From NCBI GenBank assembly GCA_022316685.1, contig JAKJHU010000153.1:620001-684000 (forward strand): 64,000 bases of DNA, in the 5' to 3' direction. Positions 63,424 through 64,000 of this stretch are shown piece by piece (position 1 is the stretch's first letter; every line of letters begins with the position of its first letter). Made by a program: the position numbers and the translations under genes. The stretch comes from Progne subis subis. Its lineage: Eukaryota; Chordata; Aves; Passeriformes; Hirundinidae. Under the pieces are notes generated by a model. It was not told where the DNA came from, made no database searches, and was given only the letters and a program-made list of their open reading frames with translations.

Positions 63424-64000
63424 GTAGGTCCCTGTGCTGTGGGCTGCGCGGGTCCTTTCTTGAGGCGCGAGCCCGAGGAGTTGTTCCGTGGCAAAGCTTT
63501 GGTCGTTGATGTAGAAGTGAAATGTGGAAAGGCTCAGTTGGCACCAAGGGTTCCAAGGGGAATGCTGGTACTCTTCTTTGTTATTTTCCAAGGTGGCTGA
63601 GCAGAGCAGGAATGTACAGACAGAAGGCCCTGCTGCTTGTGTGCCTGGAGAATGTCTCGCTTTTATTTGCTTTGGTGAGAGAAAAAGCAAATTTTAAGGT
63701 CAACTACTTTTTACAGACCACACTTCAGCATACTTTAGGAAATGATGAGCGGTATTGTTCTGTTTCTTCTTGTTCCCTGACACCGCTGACATTCAAAAGG
63801 TTGATCTGTTGCCTTCCTGTTTTCCCCCCTGCTGCCTCACAGCAAAAATTGTAGACTTGGAAGAATTAAAAGAAAATAACCCAAGTATGCAATTCCTGGG
63901 GATGCCTTTCCTATGTCCTTGGTTCTGCAATACCTCTGTATTTGCATGGCTTTACAAAATACCTTACGGGGAGAGAGAAGGTGTTAGAAATTATGGGTTT
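63424..64000 (+). other. SPEN: Start of SPEN intron 3
   Basis: Intronic sequence to the window edge. Nothing recognisable is seen. Confidence 0.7.

Overview
This is vertebrate nuclear DNA, almost certainly from a bird and most likely a songbird (passerine). Every protein-coding gene is split by GT-AG introns, there are several 3' fragments of the avian CR1 LINE, and one PLEKHM2 intron carries a 671-bp solo LTR of a type I associate with passerine endogenous retroviruses. The gene-dense, GC-rich left part (1-26 kb) with short introns resembles a bird microchromosome.

All five genes lie on the + strand, in the order of the conserved vertebrate block found on human 1p36: PLEKHM2 (960-13325, 5' end outside the window), SLC25A34 (15361-17417), TMEM82 (17825-20541), FBLIM1 (coding 23759-25830) and SPEN (from 41398, running off the right edge). 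I mapped exons by hand from reading frame, splice dinucleotides and remembered similarity to the human proteins. PLEKHM2 links Arl8-positive lysosomes to kinesin-1. SLC25A34 is a mitochondrial carrier. TMEM82 is a multi-pass membrane protein of unknown function. FBLIM1 (migfilin) is a filamin-binding LIM adaptor of cell-matrix junctions. SPEN is a very large nuclear RNA-binding corepressor, and only its first three coding exons are present. The genes do not form a functional pathway; what is conserved is the order.

Between FBLIM1 and SPEN (about 26.3-40.8 kb) I see no protein gene. The stretch holds a perfect CTCF core motif, a CpG island with two tandem YY1-type motifs that looks like an unassigned promoter, a TATA-containing GC-rich patch, long homopolymers and AT-rich blocks that look like enhancers. 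SPEN intron 1 (17.9 kb) shows no gene. SPEN intron 2 contains the most unusual signal I found: about 21 copies of TGGA on the sense strand in roughly 825 bp, often spaced by about 40 bp.

Other points of interest are two FBLIM1 introns that are multiples of three and stop-free (one with a weak donor), an apparent loss of migfilin's polyproline region, a CR1 tail that appears to supply the branch point for TMEM82 exon 4, and several minisatellites next to promoters. I found no clearly new multi-gene system; the novelty is at the regulatory and splicing level.
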